Source: Psychrobacillus lasiicapitis
GTDB lineage: Bacteria > Bacillota > Bacilli > Bacillales_A > Planococcaceae
Length of the DNA: 64,000 nucleotides
NCBI RefSeq assembly: GCF_006861795.1
Contig: NZ_VDGH01000006.1
Coordinates: 248,001 to 312,000 of the forward strand
Reading direction: 5' to 3'
This document shows positions 18,444 through 26,775 of the stretch, in pieces. The notes under the pieces were generated by a model that worked only from the letters and a program-made list of their open reading frames with translations, ran no database searches and was not told the DNA's origin. Made by a program: the position numbers and the translations under genes. Positions within the stretch are counted from its first letter, which is position 1. Every line of letters begins with the position of its first letter.

Positions 18444-18894
18444 ATAGGAAACTGTGCGGTAAGATACTAAGATGTCCGCCATGATTTCCGCTCCAGGCGG
18501 ACGCTTTCCGTGGGGCGAGCGGTGAGCCTCCTCCTCCGCTAACGCTACGTGCGGGGTCTCACCTGTCTCGCTAATCCCACAGGAGTCGTCGCCTTGCACT
18601 CCAATCAATAGAACCTACTAATAATCACTAAAAAGTAAGTCTTATTGAATTAATCATAGGTTTTCCCTATAGAAAAAACAATATAGTACTAGATCTAGTG
18701 CATTATGACTTAGTAATTAGCAAACTCTACTGGATTGTAGCGAAAGGGTGGCGACTCCAGCGGGAATAGCGTGAGCTGAAGACCCCGCAGGAGCGCAAGC
18801 GACGAGGAGGCTGAAGCCATGCCCGCGGAAAGCGTACGACTCAGGGAAAATCTCGGTGGACACCTGTTAAAGTCTTACCGCGCAGTATCCCTAT
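18444..18894. repeat. Fold-back repeat element, copy 1
   Basis: About 450 bp bounded by near-identical inverted ends (ATAGGAAACTGTGCGGTAAGA at left; complement of TCTTACCGCGCAGTATCCCTAT at right). Inside are two GC-rich arms of about 150 bp, imperfect inverted copies of each other, around an AT-rich centre. The arms hold GGACGCTTTCCG, GGCGACTCC and GCGGGGTCT-like words. No protein is supported. It fills the gap between converging abgB and the PepSY gene. It resembles a MITE or large REP-like element. Confidence 0.85.
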
Positions 18895-18985
18895 TTTATG
18901 CGATATCCCAATATTGTTCCTCATTTTCATTTGCCATATCAAGGTAGACATAGGCCCTTGCACTTTTGTTCCTTCATTTTAAAAC

Positions 18986-19552
18986 TCAGTCGTCGTAGCC
19001 ATCGTCATCAAGATCTAATTCCAACACTTTTCCAGTAGAAGCGTCGATTGTAATGTCAGCTTCTCCTTTATTTGTACGTAGTTCTATTTCATACTCATAT
19101 CTATTATCATCTTTATCCAATTCGATTTTAGTCACTTCGCCTTTTACTTGTTTTTTGGCAATAGCAATAGCTTCTTTTTCAGAAATAAGGGATTTAATCG
19201 ATGCTGCTGTAGTACGTGCATCATCGTAATGATCATCATCTAAGTCTAGTTCTATTACTTTGCCTGTAGAAGCATCAATGGTAATTTCATGCTCTCCATC
19301 AGCGTTTCGTAGGTCTAACTCATATTCAAATCTACCATCATCAGAATCTAACTCAATTTTAACTAAGTCGCCGTCCACTTGATTTTTGGCGATAGTAATA
19401 GCTTCTTTTTCAGAGATAATTGACTTTGTAACACTTGGAACTTGCGTGCTTTCAAGCTTGCTGTCATTTCCTTTTGCATATGCATTAATTCCAATTGCAC
19501 CGCTTACTAAAAGAGTAGTTGCTAATGAACCAATAAATAATTTTTTCATCAT
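18986..19552 (-). CDS. Exported protein with two PepSY repeats (YkoI-like)
   Basis: A 188-residue protein with a signal peptide (basic start, hydrophobic residues 6-22, AYA near 27) and two PepSY units. Each unit contains ISEKEAI-IAK-QV followed by E-DITIDASTGKVLELDLDDD. PepSY domains are proposed to bind or inhibit peptidases at the cell surface; in B. subtilis ykoI lies beside the ykoGH two-component genes, as here. The acidic DLDDDGYDD ends suggest cation binding, which is inference. It has its own upstream region with an AGGAGGC ribosome site and a striking inverted repeat over the -10 region, so it is probably regulated separately. Confidence 0.82.
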   Translation of the reverse strand: MMKKLFIGSLATTLLVSGAIGINAYAKGNDSKLESTQVPSVTKSIISEKEAITIAKNQVDGDLVKIELDSDDGRFEYELDLRNADGEHEITIDASTGKVIELDLDDDHYDDARTTAASIKSLISEKEAIAIAKKQVKGEVTKIELDKDDNRYEYEIELRTNKGEADITIDASTGKVLELDLDDDGYDD

Positions 19553-19569
19553 TTATGCCTCCTAAGTTT

Positions 19570-19606
19570 GTTTTGTCTTACAGTTAACACTATAACCAGA
19601 CAAAAC
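19570..19606 (-). promoter_or_regulatory. Inverted repeat around a -10-like box, upstream of the PepSY gene
   Basis: GTTTTGTCT (19570-19578) and AGACAAAAC (19598-19606) form a perfect 9-bp inverted repeat with a 19-base spacer. The spacer contains GTTAAC and, on the minus strand, TATAGT. It looks like an operator for the neighbouring response regulator or a 5' leader hairpin. Confidence 0.5.
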
Positions 19607-19668
19607 TAAAGGACGGGGAAAGGAAGGTTAAAATTTGGAGAGAAAAAGATTTCATTATTTTAACCAAA

Positions 19669-19712
19669 TAAAACACCAGATTCGACACTAAAATTAGGTG
19701 AACCTGGTGTTT
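19669..19712 (-). terminator. Likely terminator of the two-component/PepSY operon
   Basis: On the minus strand AAACACCAGGTTC pairs with GAATCTGGTGTTTT around a long loop, just after the PepSY gene at 19721. The T-run is short. Confidence 0.6.
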
Positions 19713-19720
19713 ATCTCTTA

Positions 19721-20293
19721 TTAGTCATCCCAATCTACTGATTTCACTTCTCCGGTGTAAGCATCCACTTGTACAACGGCTTCACGATCATCGTCCCCAT
19801 TCTCGATTTCTACTTCTACTAGGTAATAGGGAGATTGACCAGAAATTGCATGAAACTCTGCATCATCCTCTTCTGCCATCCCTTTAAGGTGATTGGCTGC
19901 TATTTCTACTGCTTCTTGTTTTGTTATTAAGGTGATTTGAGCGGGTTCTTCTGCTGGTTTTTCTTCTTTTGTCGGTGCTGGTTCTTCCATTTCTACTTGC
20001 TCCGATGCTTCTTTGATAGGCTTTTCCGCTTTTTCAGTTTGGGCTAGAGAAAGTACGTCTCCATTTTTTGCATCTATTTTAATAACATATACGCCGGTTT
20101 CAAGCTTTATTTCTATTTGATATTCGTCTTTAGTCTTTGTTGTTTTTATAATATCTCCGGGATACTTTTCAAGTACAACTGAATTCGCTTCTGCTTCTGT
20201 GAGGTCTTTTGCTGAGATTGAAGGGGCTAGCCAAAATACCAAGCAAACCACAAGGAGAATAATTCCTACCGGCCATATCCATTTCTTTTTCAT
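19721..20293 (-). CDS. Membrane-anchored PepSY domain protein
   Basis: A 190-residue protein. An N-terminal membrane segment (KKKWIWPVGIILLVVCLVFW, residues 2-21) anchors it with most of the chain outside. PepSY-like units lie at about residues 30-80 (LTEAEANSVVLEKYPG, VYVIKIDAKNGDVL) and 125-190 (ITKQEAVEIAANHLKG, VVQVDAYTGEVKSVDWDD), joined by a Pro/Glu/Lys-rich linker. It follows the histidine kinase gene and may modulate or sense alongside it, as proposed for ykoI. A copy of a 59-bp repeat lies between this gene and the kinase. Confidence 0.8.
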   Translation of the reverse strand: MKKKWIWPVGIILLVVCLVFWLAPSISAKDLTEAEANSVVLEKYPGDIIKTTKTKDEYQIEIKLETGVYVIKIDAKNGDVLSLAQTEKAEKPIKEASEQVEMEEPAPTKEEKPAEEPAQITLITKQEAVEIAANHLKGMAEEDDAEFHAISGQSPYYLVEVEIENGDDDREAVVQVDAYTGEVKSVDWDD

Positions 20294-20373
20294 GTTATAT
20301 CACTCCATGTAACAATTTATTAGCCATAGTATACAACCTGAAAGTAAGAAAACGATGAGAAATAGGCGATTCT

Positions 20374-20432
20374 TTTATCCCGCATTAACGGGCAGTAAGA
20401 CTCCCACTCCAAGATTGAAGTTTCACTTTATC
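20374..20432. repeat. 59-bp double-hairpin repeat, copy B
   Basis: Same orientation and 56 of 59 bases as positions 6981-7039. Its right end overlaps the TAA stop of the leftward histidine kinase gene (20428-20430), so the repeat supplies that stop codon. Confidence 0.75.
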
Positions 20433-21786
20433 CGCTTTCTGTTGATTTGAAAAAAAGAGTAACAGTAGTTCCACGGTTTTCTAGGCTATTAAGTTCTATC
20501 CTTATTCCAATCGCATTTGCTATTTGCTTTGCCATTGTAAGTCCTAGTCCAGAACCACCTTGTTTTCTGCTTCTTGCTTGGTCTACACGGTAAAAACGGT
20601 CAAACACATGAGGTAAATCATCCTTTGGTATTCCTATTCCTTTATCTTCAATTTGGATATATGTCTCATCGGATGCTTGTCCGATATGAATCGTAATTTG
20701 GTCCTCACTATATTTTCTGGCATTATCTAAAAATATATAAAGTAATTGTCTCAGTTTTTGTGCATCTGTATAACCAGTCGTGATATCGTTGCCCTCCACT
20801 AATACTTTTCGTTGATAGGTATTTTGAAAGGTGTTTGCTGTATCTGTTACAAGCTCTGTTAAGTTGATTTGTTCTAATTGGATATTCCATTGTTCCTGTT
20901 GTCTTGCTAGTTGTAATAACTGCTCTGTCATTTCTCTCATTCGCACAGCTTCTGAGTGAATGGCATCAATCGATTCTTCAAATAAATCGGGTCTTTCCAA
21001 GCCTCTTCGTTTTAGAAGGTCAGCATAATTTTCAATGATTGTTAGGGGAGTTCTCAATTCATGTGAAGCATTGGAGACGAATTGTTCCTGTTTTTCAAAG
21101 TTTGACTGGAGTATATCAATCATATGATTAAATGTTTCTCCCATTTCTACTAGTTCACTCTCCGAAGTATTTTCTAGTTCTAATCTTTTAAATTGAGCAC
21201 TTTTTTGGATTTCCTTCATCGTATCAATCATGGATCTAATTGGTTGGATTATCAAGTTACTCAGAACTCTACTAGACAGAAAAACAGGTATCATCGCAAT
21301 TATGGTTACAACAATGAGCACAATTCGTAATATATTGAGCATGTTATCCATTTCCTGTATGCTACTTGTTACTTGCAGGTTCACAACACTTCCATCATTC
21401 CAAATGACTGGATAGGAGACGAATACATAGCGCTTCTTTTCCAGTTTGACTACTTCACTTGTCTTCCCCATAAAAAAATTCTTTGGTCGTGATTCTAGTG
21501 CTGCTTCAGAAGGAGAGGTGATCTTCGCGTGAGTTGTTAAATCATTTTTTACTACTCGAATCATCCCTTCGACGGGAAGATAAGCACGAAGAAGTTGATC
21601 AGGCGGAAGACGATCTTTTGTCTTCCCGATATCTGTGACAATCTTTTCGACATTCGCCTCTGCTCTATTAAGTTCGTTCGTCAGCATTAGGTGGCTGAAA
21701 AGAAAATAGATAGAAGCATTCATTAGGATTAATAAAACAATAAATAACACGGAAGTATATAAATTTATCTTATTTCGAAGTTTCAT
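20428..21786 (-). CDS. Sensor histidine kinase, YkoH-like
   Basis: A 452-residue membrane kinase. Two transmembrane segments (~12-31 and ~151-173) flank an extracellular sensor of about 120 residues. A HAMP linker is followed by the H-box FVSNASHELRTPLTI (His242), the N-box YIFLDNARKYSED, and the ATP-binding G motifs DKGIGIPKDDL and GGSGLGLTMAKQI. It phosphorylates the response regulator whose gene it overlaps by 4 bases (ATGA). The neighbouring PepSY genes match the B. subtilis ykoGHI arrangement. The stop codon lies within an inserted repeat, so the last few residues may differ from the ancestral protein. The signal is unknown. Confidence 0.88.
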   Translation of the reverse strand: MKLRNKINLYTSVLFIVLLILMNASIYFLFSHLMLTNELNRAEANVEKIVTDIGKTKDRLPPDQLLRAYLPVEGMIRVVKNDLTTHAKITSPSEAALESRPKNFFMGKTSEVVKLEKKRYVFVSYPVIWNDGSVVNLQVTSSIQEMDNMLNILRIVLIVVTIIAMIPVFLSSRVLSNLIIQPIRSMIDTMKEIQKSAQFKRLELENTSESELVEMGETFNHMIDILQSNFEKQEQFVSNASHELRTPLTIIENYADLLKRRGLERPDLFEESIDAIHSEAVRMREMTEQLLQLARQQEQWNIQLEQINLTELVTDTANTFQNTYQRKVLVEGNDITTGYTDAQKLRQLLYIFLDNARKYSEDQITIHIGQASDETYIQIEDKGIGIPKDDLPHVFDRFYRVDQARSRKQGGSGLGLTMAKQIANAIGIRIELNSLENRGTTVTLFFKSTESG

Positions 21787-22484
21787 GTGGCATCCTTTAA
21801 GACATAACCGACGCCTCTTACTGTATGGATGAGGGCATGATCATAATTGGCATCCACTTTTTTTCGAAGATATCGGATATATACGTCGACTATCTTTGTT
21901 TCTCCATCGTAATCATAGCCCCAAACCGCTTCTAAAATTTGCTCGCGGTCTAAAACCTGTCGCTTATTTTTTAGTAAATATAAAAGAAGATCATATTCTT
22001 TTGGTGTTAAGTCAATATCGCTTTCTTGGCGAATCACTTCTCGTGTTTTCTCGTTTACCTTTAAATCACCGGCATGAAGCCATTCATCATCTCCGAATAC
22101 TGAGGAGGTTGCAACTTGTTTTATGCGCAAGACTGCGCGAATTCTTGCAAGTAATTCCTCCATTCGAAAGGGTTTGGTAATATAGTCATTGGCACCAAGA
22201 TCCAGACCAGATACTTTGTCTTCAATCGAATCTTTAGCAGTCAACAATATGACTGGAATTAGGGAGTCTTTTAATCGGATGCGTCGGAGTAATTCAATTC
22301 CACTCATTCCGGGCAGCATGACATCTAATAATATTAAGTCCCATTTTTTAGAAAGATAGGCTTCTAATGCATCTATTCCATTTGTTGCTTTCCCTAGTTC
22401 ATATCCTTCATATTCTAACTCGATTTCCAGAAGTCTTAAAATTTTCTCTTCATCTTCTACAACTAAAATAGATTCTTTGGACAA
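21783..22484 (-). CDS. OmpR-family response regulator, YkoG-like
   Basis: A 233-residue regulator. The receiver domain (1-120) holds the acidic pocket VVEDEEK, the phosphoacceptor Asp54 in LILLDVMLPG, the Thr/Lys switch residues in LLTAKDSIED and YITKPFRMEELLAR. A linker leads to the C-terminal winged helix (DLTPKEYDLLLYLLKN, REQILEAVWGYDYDGE, TVRGVGYVLKD). I prefer the TTG at 22484 because AAGGGGTGG lies 8 bases upstream; the GTG at 22496 sits inside that site. It is the first gene of the two-component operon and a likely regulator of the PepSY genes. Confidence 0.88.
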   Translation of the reverse strand: MSKESILVVEDEEKILRLLEIELEYEGYELGKATNGIDALEAYLSKKWDLILLDVMLPGMSGIELLRRIRLKDSLIPVILLTAKDSIEDKVSGLDLGANDYITKPFRMEELLARIRAVLRIKQVATSSVFGDDEWLHAGDLKVNEKTREVIRQESDIDLTPKEYDLLLYLLKNKRQVLDREQILEAVWGYDYDGETKIVDVYIRYLRKKVDANYDHALIHTVRGVGYVLKDAT

Positions 22485-22971
22485 AAGCTTTTCCACCCCT
22501 TGTTCTAAATCAATGTCTATATCTTACATTACTTGAGTAAATAATAAAAAGAAGTTGTTATGAAATCACGAAAAAAGCTCAATTGATTCATCACGAACCA
22601 ATTGAGTTTACTTATTTCTTTATTTTAGACATATACATGGTGAGACGATAGGAGGTAATAGTCTTTCGTGATCAATTAACAGAATCCGACTGAGTTAACC
22701 GTTATACAATCCGATCTATATAATCACCTCCAAATAATAAGTTTTCTCTCATTTAAAGAGATTAGTATAGTGTATTAAATCTATTTGGAAATGCTTAGGT
22801 TCCTATCTTGAATAGAAAAAGTGTTGTGCAAATTTCAACTCATGATTAATGATGATTTTAAAATTGGAAGGAATTTGGTGTTTTTTGTCGAATCTATATG
22901 TAAACCTTTAAATAAAAATGGTTGTATTTGCATATTTTAAGAGAGAAAGAAATTCATGAGGGGGGAGTAGT
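22485..22971. other. Intergenic region with hairpin, no gene seen
   Basis: A 487-base gap between divergent genes. A hairpin CTCAATTG/CAATTGAG (22578-22606) is followed on the minus strand by GCTTTTTT, so it could end leftward transcription. At 22726-22735 the minus strand carries GGAGGTGATT, a good ribosome site, but no convincing reading frame follows. The rest is AT-rich. Confidence 0.4.
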
Positions 22972-23604
22972 TTGAAAAAGGAAGAAGTTAAATCGCTAAA
23001 TCCGTTTTTCTCCATTTGGCTTTCCACAAGAGAAACGATTCGTTATGTGTTGGATTATAAAGATATAAGGTTTTCATTATTGATCGTGATTATTGCAGGT
23101 ATACCAAATGCAATTGGTGCGATAGGAGAATGGGAAACGAGGTTTGATATACCTTTATGGCAGTTGCTCATTGGGAGTTTAGTATTGGGTCCAATAATCG
23201 GTTTAATTGGATTACCAATTGGAGCAGCTCTGTATACTTTTGTCGGAAAATGGTTTGGTGGAACTGGAAAGTTTAAAGAAATGGTTCAAGCTGTAGGAGT
23301 AAGCATGATTCCTATTATTTGGATGACACCTTACTATATAGTAGATGCATTAATTACTAACAAGGCAATGGCAGATACGATAACTTGGCAATTATCCGCA
23401 GGTGCAATTGGCTGGTCGTTACTGTCGTTATTTATCATGGCGACATTTTCGATTTGGATGATTGTCATTCAAAGTAAGGCAATTGGGGAAGTACATCAGT
23501 TTTCTAGCTGGAAAGGGTTTTGGACGATAATTATCCCTTCTACTGTGATTTTTATTATTGTATTTATTATTACAATTACTATTATATTTTCATCTCTGGG
23601 GTAA
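22972..23604 (+). CDS. Yip1-family membrane protein
   Basis: A 210-residue integral membrane protein of the YIP1 family. It opens with the typical NPFFSIWLSTRETIRYVLD and then has five hydrophobic segments, starting about residues 35, 72, 112, 140 and 182. It includes WFGGTGKFKEMVQAVGVSMIP, a family-type loop. The role of bacterial Yip1 proteins is not established; eukaryotic relatives act in membrane trafficking. The start is TTG with GGGGGGAG 5 bases upstream. It appears monocistronic. Confidence 0.8.
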   Translation: MKKEEVKSLNPFFSIWLSTRETIRYVLDYKDIRFSLLIVIIAGIPNAIGAIGEWETRFDIPLWQLLIGSLVLGPIIGLIGLPIGAALYTFVGKWFGGTGKFKEMVQAVGVSMIPIIWMTPYYIVDALITNKAMADTITWQLSAGAIGWSLLSLFIMATFSIWMIVIQSKAIGEVHQFSSWKGFWTIIIPSTVIFIIVFIITITIIFSSLG

Positions 23605-23779
23605 ACATATATTCATATATAGAAGGTGCTAACGCTTTATCTATTTTTCTAGGAAAGTTTTTGCGCCCTTTTGTGTTGATGAAAATAATTAACGAAATTA
23701 AAATAAAAAAATTGAAATAATATTTAAAATATTTATAATAGATGAATATAATTGTATTAATAATGGGGGAAGTGATTCA

Positions 23780-23968
23780 TTGTATCTACTAGGGATAGAT
23801 GGAGGCGGCACGAAAACAGAAGAAGTGGTAGCAGATGCATATGGAAACGTTTTCGCTAAGGTAGTAACTGGATCAAGCAACCCAACATCCATGTCTAGGG
23901 AAGATTTTGAATCGATTATGGAGAAAGCGCATTTCTTCGATGCAAATACAGAGATCCGTATTGTTTAA
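23780..23968 (+). pseudogene. Truncated BadF/BadG-type sugar kinase (N-acetylglucosamine kinase-like) remnant
   Basis: Only 62 residues remain. They match the N-terminus of the BadF/BadG/BcrA/BcrD ATPase family: LLGIDGGGTKTE is the phosphate-1 loop, followed by GNVFAKVVTGSSNPTSMS. Full relatives are about 300 residues. The frame ends abruptly and a terminator-like hairpin follows 17 bases later, so the rest seems deleted. A TTG start with GGGGGAAG is preserved. Without the other ATPase motifs it cannot be an active kinase. Confidence 0.75.
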
Positions 23969-23984
23969 ACAGTTGTCGCATAAG

Positions 23985-24012
23985 AGCCACTCTTCTATTT
24001 TGGAAGGGTGGT
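23985..24012 (+). terminator. Terminator-like hairpin after the kinase remnant
   Basis: GCCACTCTTC pairs with GAAGGGTGGT (one G-T pair) and is followed by TTTATTT. It is probably the original terminator of the deleted kinase gene. Confidence 0.6.
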
Positions 24013-24099
24013 TTATTTGGTTGAACCAGAAATTATAGAAGATATAGACATGTGGACAACTATTTCGAGAGCATAAGCAATGGCATAGTTTAATCATGA

Positions 24100-24130
24100 T
24101 ATAGGGAAACTGTGTTGTGGTTAATGGTGT
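24100..24130. repeat. Solo end of the fold-back repeat family
   Basis: TATAGGGAAACTGTG is very close to the terminal inverted repeat of the elements at 18.4 and 49.0 kb. No arms or second end follow. Probably a decayed copy. Confidence 0.5.
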
Positions 24131-24163
24131 CTTAATCCAAGTAAACTTGTTATTTTAAGAAAT

Positions 24164-24267
24164 GGTTGCTTTCACTAGGAATTTGATTGCTCTTATACTG
24201 ACTTAGTTGCTTTAGGAATGGAATTGGTCGCTTTCCATGACTGAATGATTGCCCTTAGCCATTAACT
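24164..24267. repeat. Degenerate 21-bp tandem repeat
   Basis: About five units of 20-21 bases, each with a TTGCTTT-like core (GGTTGCTTT, GATTGCTCTT, GTTGCTTT, GGTCGCTTT, GATTGCCCTT) and an AATT/ACT tail. It lies in the otherwise gene-free 23.97-24.49 kb stretch. Confidence 0.5.
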
Positions 24268-24490
24268 GGATAATAGTACAGAAAGATACTTAAAATTATG
24301 GAGATTCCGCGTAATAAATAGTCCCAAACTCCTTTCATTTTCGCTACAGGCTCTTCAGCACTTTGAGAATGAAATCTTGCACTTTAGCTTTCTACTAATA
24401 GCTCTTTTTTCATGTTATTATAGGAACAATAAAGGAACTTGTTTCCATATCAATAACAATATTAAAAGACGGATTACTTAGGAGGAAAAA

Positions 24491-25183
24491 ATGAGACAAA
24501 TTATTGCAATGGGGGGCGGCGGTTTTTCAATGGAACCGGAAAACCCGTTATTAGATCGATATATTTTACAGCAATCCACGAAAAAAAGACCGAAAATTTG
24601 TTTTATTGGAACGGCGAGTGGGGATGCAGATAGTTATATAGACAAATTTTATGAGTTTTTTCGACAAGAAGAATGTGAGCCGATGCATTTATCTTTATTT
24701 AAACCTTCTACACGTGATATTAAGAAATTCATTATGGAACAAGACATTTTGTATGTAGGTGGAGGCAATACCAAAAATCTAATGGTTCTTTGGAAAGAGT
24801 GGGAACTTGATAAAGCTATTCGAGAAGCTTATATCAATGGAACAATTTTATCAGGTATTAGTGCTGGATCGCTTTGCTGGTTTGAAGAAGGGGTGACGGA
24901 CTCTTATGGAGATGAATTGGAGCCTATTTCATGTCTTGGTTTAATAAGCGGGAGCAATTGTCCCCATTATGATGGTGAGGCAGATAGACGTCCTGTGTAT
25001 CAAAAGTTTATAGAACAAGGCATTATTGGGGCAGGATACGCTGCCGATGATGGAGTTGCTCTACATTTTACAGACGAAAAGTTGTCCAAGATTGTGAGCT
25101 CTCGTCCACAAGCACACGGATATTATGTGGATAAGGGCTTAGAAACAAAGTTATCCACAACGTACTTAGGTAAGGAAGATTAA
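24491..25183 (+). CDS. Peptidase E (S51 family)
   Basis: A 230-residue serine peptidase of family S51. Dipeptidase E cleaves Asp-Xaa dipeptides; cyanophycinase belongs to the same family. The nucleophile elbow is GISAGSLCW (Ser124), preceded by the oxyanion-region motif YVGGGNTKNLMVLWKEW. The N-terminal strand is IIAMGGGGFS. There is no signal peptide, so it is cytoplasmic. AGGAGGAAAAA precedes the ATG. It adds to the peptide-degrading capacity of the window but is not in an operon with the M20 genes. Peptidase E is more likely than cyanophycinase by length and motif. Confidence 0.87.
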   Translation: MRQIIAMGGGGFSMEPENPLLDRYILQQSTKKRPKICFIGTASGDADSYIDKFYEFFRQEECEPMHLSLFKPSTRDIKKFIMEQDILYVGGGNTKNLMVLWKEWELDKAIREAYINGTILSGISAGSLCWFEEGVTDSYGDELEPISCLGLISGSNCPHYDGEADRRPVYQKFIEQGIIGAGYAADDGVALHFTDEKLSKIVSSRPQAHGYYVDKGLETKLSTTYLGKED

Positions 25184-25275
25184 AAGAGGCAAGATGGTTC
25201 CTGAACACATACCGAAATAATTGGCGCTAATAAAATGTAATGGGTAGTTTTCGATAAAGAGGCGATTTTTTAGAA

Positions 25276-26463
25276 ATGGATTATATACAAAAAGGAACAA
25301 AAGAATTTAAAAAGACGAATCTGGCCTTATTTGCTGCGGGGTTTATAACGTTTGCTAATCTATATAGTACGCAAGCAGTGCTACCAGAGTTTTCAAAGGA
25401 ATTTCATATTTCACCGGCAGTAGCGAGTTTATCCTTGTCTTTTGCAACTTTGGCATTAGCGATTAGTCTGGTCATATTTGGATCCCTCTCAGAAGCATGG
25501 GGACGTAAAAGATTGATGACGATTTCTATTGTTTCGGCATCTGTATTAACGTTGGCAATTGCTTTTTCACCTAGTTTTGAATTTTTGCTTGCTTTGCGAG
25601 TCATTCAGGGGATTGCGTTTGCAGGTCTTCCGGCTATTGCAATGGCCTACTTGGGAGAAGAAGTGGAACCAAAGAGTCTCGGAGTTGCTATGGGACTTTA
25701 TATAAGTGGGAATTCAGTTGGTGGATTAGCAGGACGAATTATTATGGGAACGATGACAGATTTATTTAGCTGGAAAGTTGGAATGATTTTTCTTGGGTTA
25801 CTTAGTATTGCGATTAGTATTTACTTTGTTGCTTCCTTGCCTACTTCTAAACATTTTGAACCACGAAAATTACAGGTGAAAGCATTAGCAAAGTCGCTAT
25901 TGGATCATTTAAGAGATCCAGCAATGCTTTGTCTTTTTGGTATAGGCTTTACTTTAATGGCCGGTTTTGTTTCTTTGTATAACTACATTAGTTTTAAATT
26001 AATTGATCCTCCATATTCATTGAGTACTACCATTGTTGGTTGGATTTTTATCATTTATTTGGTTGGAACGTTCAGTTCTACATGGTTTGGTAGTCTTGCT
26101 GATCGTTTTGGTCGTCAAAAAGTTTTGATTTCGGGGATTATTATCATGTTTGCGGGTAGTCTTATCACGCTTGATGTTCATCTAACCTTGAAGATTATTG
26201 GTATTACCATATTTACTTTTGGTTTTTTTGGTACTCATTCGATTGCGAGTGGATGGGTAAGTCATCGCGCAAATCATGATAAAGCACAGGCTTCATCGCT
26301 TTATTTATTCTTTTATTATGTCGGGTCGAGTATTGGTGGAACTGCGGGTGGTATTTTTTGGTCCAATTTTGGTTGGGCTGGAGTTGTTAGTTTGATCGCT
26401 TTTTTTCTTCTGGTGGCGATGTTACTTTCACGCTTCCTTCATCGATTTTTAGTGTATGAATGA
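25276..26463 (+). CDS. MFS transporter (YnfM-like, 12 helices)
   Basis: A 395-residue major facilitator protein with about 12 membrane segments. Motif A-like sequences occur in both halves: GSLSEAWGRKRLMTIS after helix 2 and GSLADRFGRQKVLISG after helix 8. The start NLALFAAGFITFANLYSTQAVLPEF is typical of the YnfM/drug-proton antiporter group. The substrate is unknown; efflux is the usual role. The gene stands 92 bases after peptidase E, with GAGGCGATT upstream of the ATG, and may be co-transcribed with it. Confidence 0.82.
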   Translation: MDYIQKGTKEFKKTNLALFAAGFITFANLYSTQAVLPEFSKEFHISPAVASLSLSFATLALAISLVIFGSLSEAWGRKRLMTISIVSASVLTLAIAFSPSFEFLLALRVIQGIAFAGLPAIAMAYLGEEVEPKSLGVAMGLYISGNSVGGLAGRIIMGTMTDLFSWKVGMIFLGLLSIAISIYFVASLPTSKHFEPRKLQVKALAKSLLDHLRDPAMLCLFGIGFTLMAGFVSLYNYISFKLIDPPYSLSTTIVGWIFIIYLVGTFSSTWFGSLADRFGRQKVLISGIIIMFAGSLITLDVHLTLKIIGITIFTFGFFGTHSIASGWVSHRANHDKAQASSLYLFFYYVGSSIGGTAGGIFWSNFGWAGVVSLIAFFLLVAMLLSRFLHRFLVYE

Positions 26464-26521
26464 AAACAGGTTTACTAGCCATATTAAAAAGGCACGAATG
26501 AGATGAAAGGGTGATGTAAAC

Positions 26522-26713
26522 ATGTCTTTTGAAAATTATAAAAAAGCAAGTAAATACACGAATTCGTTAAATCCAGACATTAAAAGCAAAAATATGAAAG
26601 AAGAAATTTCGCTTGAGGCTGAATTTGATAGCTTACTACCAAAGCAAGAGCCAATGACGCCGAACCAACGTAAAGAGGGTATATCGGATAAAATGTACAA
26701 AGACAAAGGTTAA
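26522..26713 (+). CDS. Small hydrophilic protein of unknown function
   Basis: A 63-residue, highly charged protein with no hydrophobic segment and no cysteine, rich in Lys and Glu (SFENYKKASKYTN at the start, MTPNQRKEGISDKMYK near the end). AAAGGGTGATG provides a good ribosome site 6 bases before the ATG, which supports a real gene. A bidirectional stem-loop follows. I do not recognise the family. A small cytoplasmic or spore-core protein is possible but not shown. Confidence 0.6.
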   Translation: MSFENYKKASKYTNSLNPDIKSKNMKEEISLEAEFDSLLPKQEPMTPNQRKEGISDKMYKDKG

Positions 26714-26720
26714 TAAAAAG

Positions 26721-26765
26721 GGGGCTATCCACAAGTCATTACTGACAATGGGAATAGCCTCAAAA
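26721..26765. terminator. Shared terminator between the small gene and terD
   Basis: GGCTATCC...GGAATAGCC with an imperfect inner stem. On the minus strand it ends in CCCCCTTTTT, so it suits the leftward ter operon best, and it may also stop the small rightward gene. Confidence 0.65.
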
Positions 26766-26775
26766 TGTTTTCGCT

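Noticed and set aside
18444-18608. Open reading frame on the minus strand through fold-back copy 1 and abgB
   Set aside because: It crosses the abgB 3' end and the repeat, has no ribosome site, and its protein is not like any family I know. The GC-rich arms create long frames by chance.
22722-22740. GGAGGTGATT on the minus strand, like a ribosome site or an anti-16S sequence
   Set aside because: All frames after it close within a few codons. No gene is supported.
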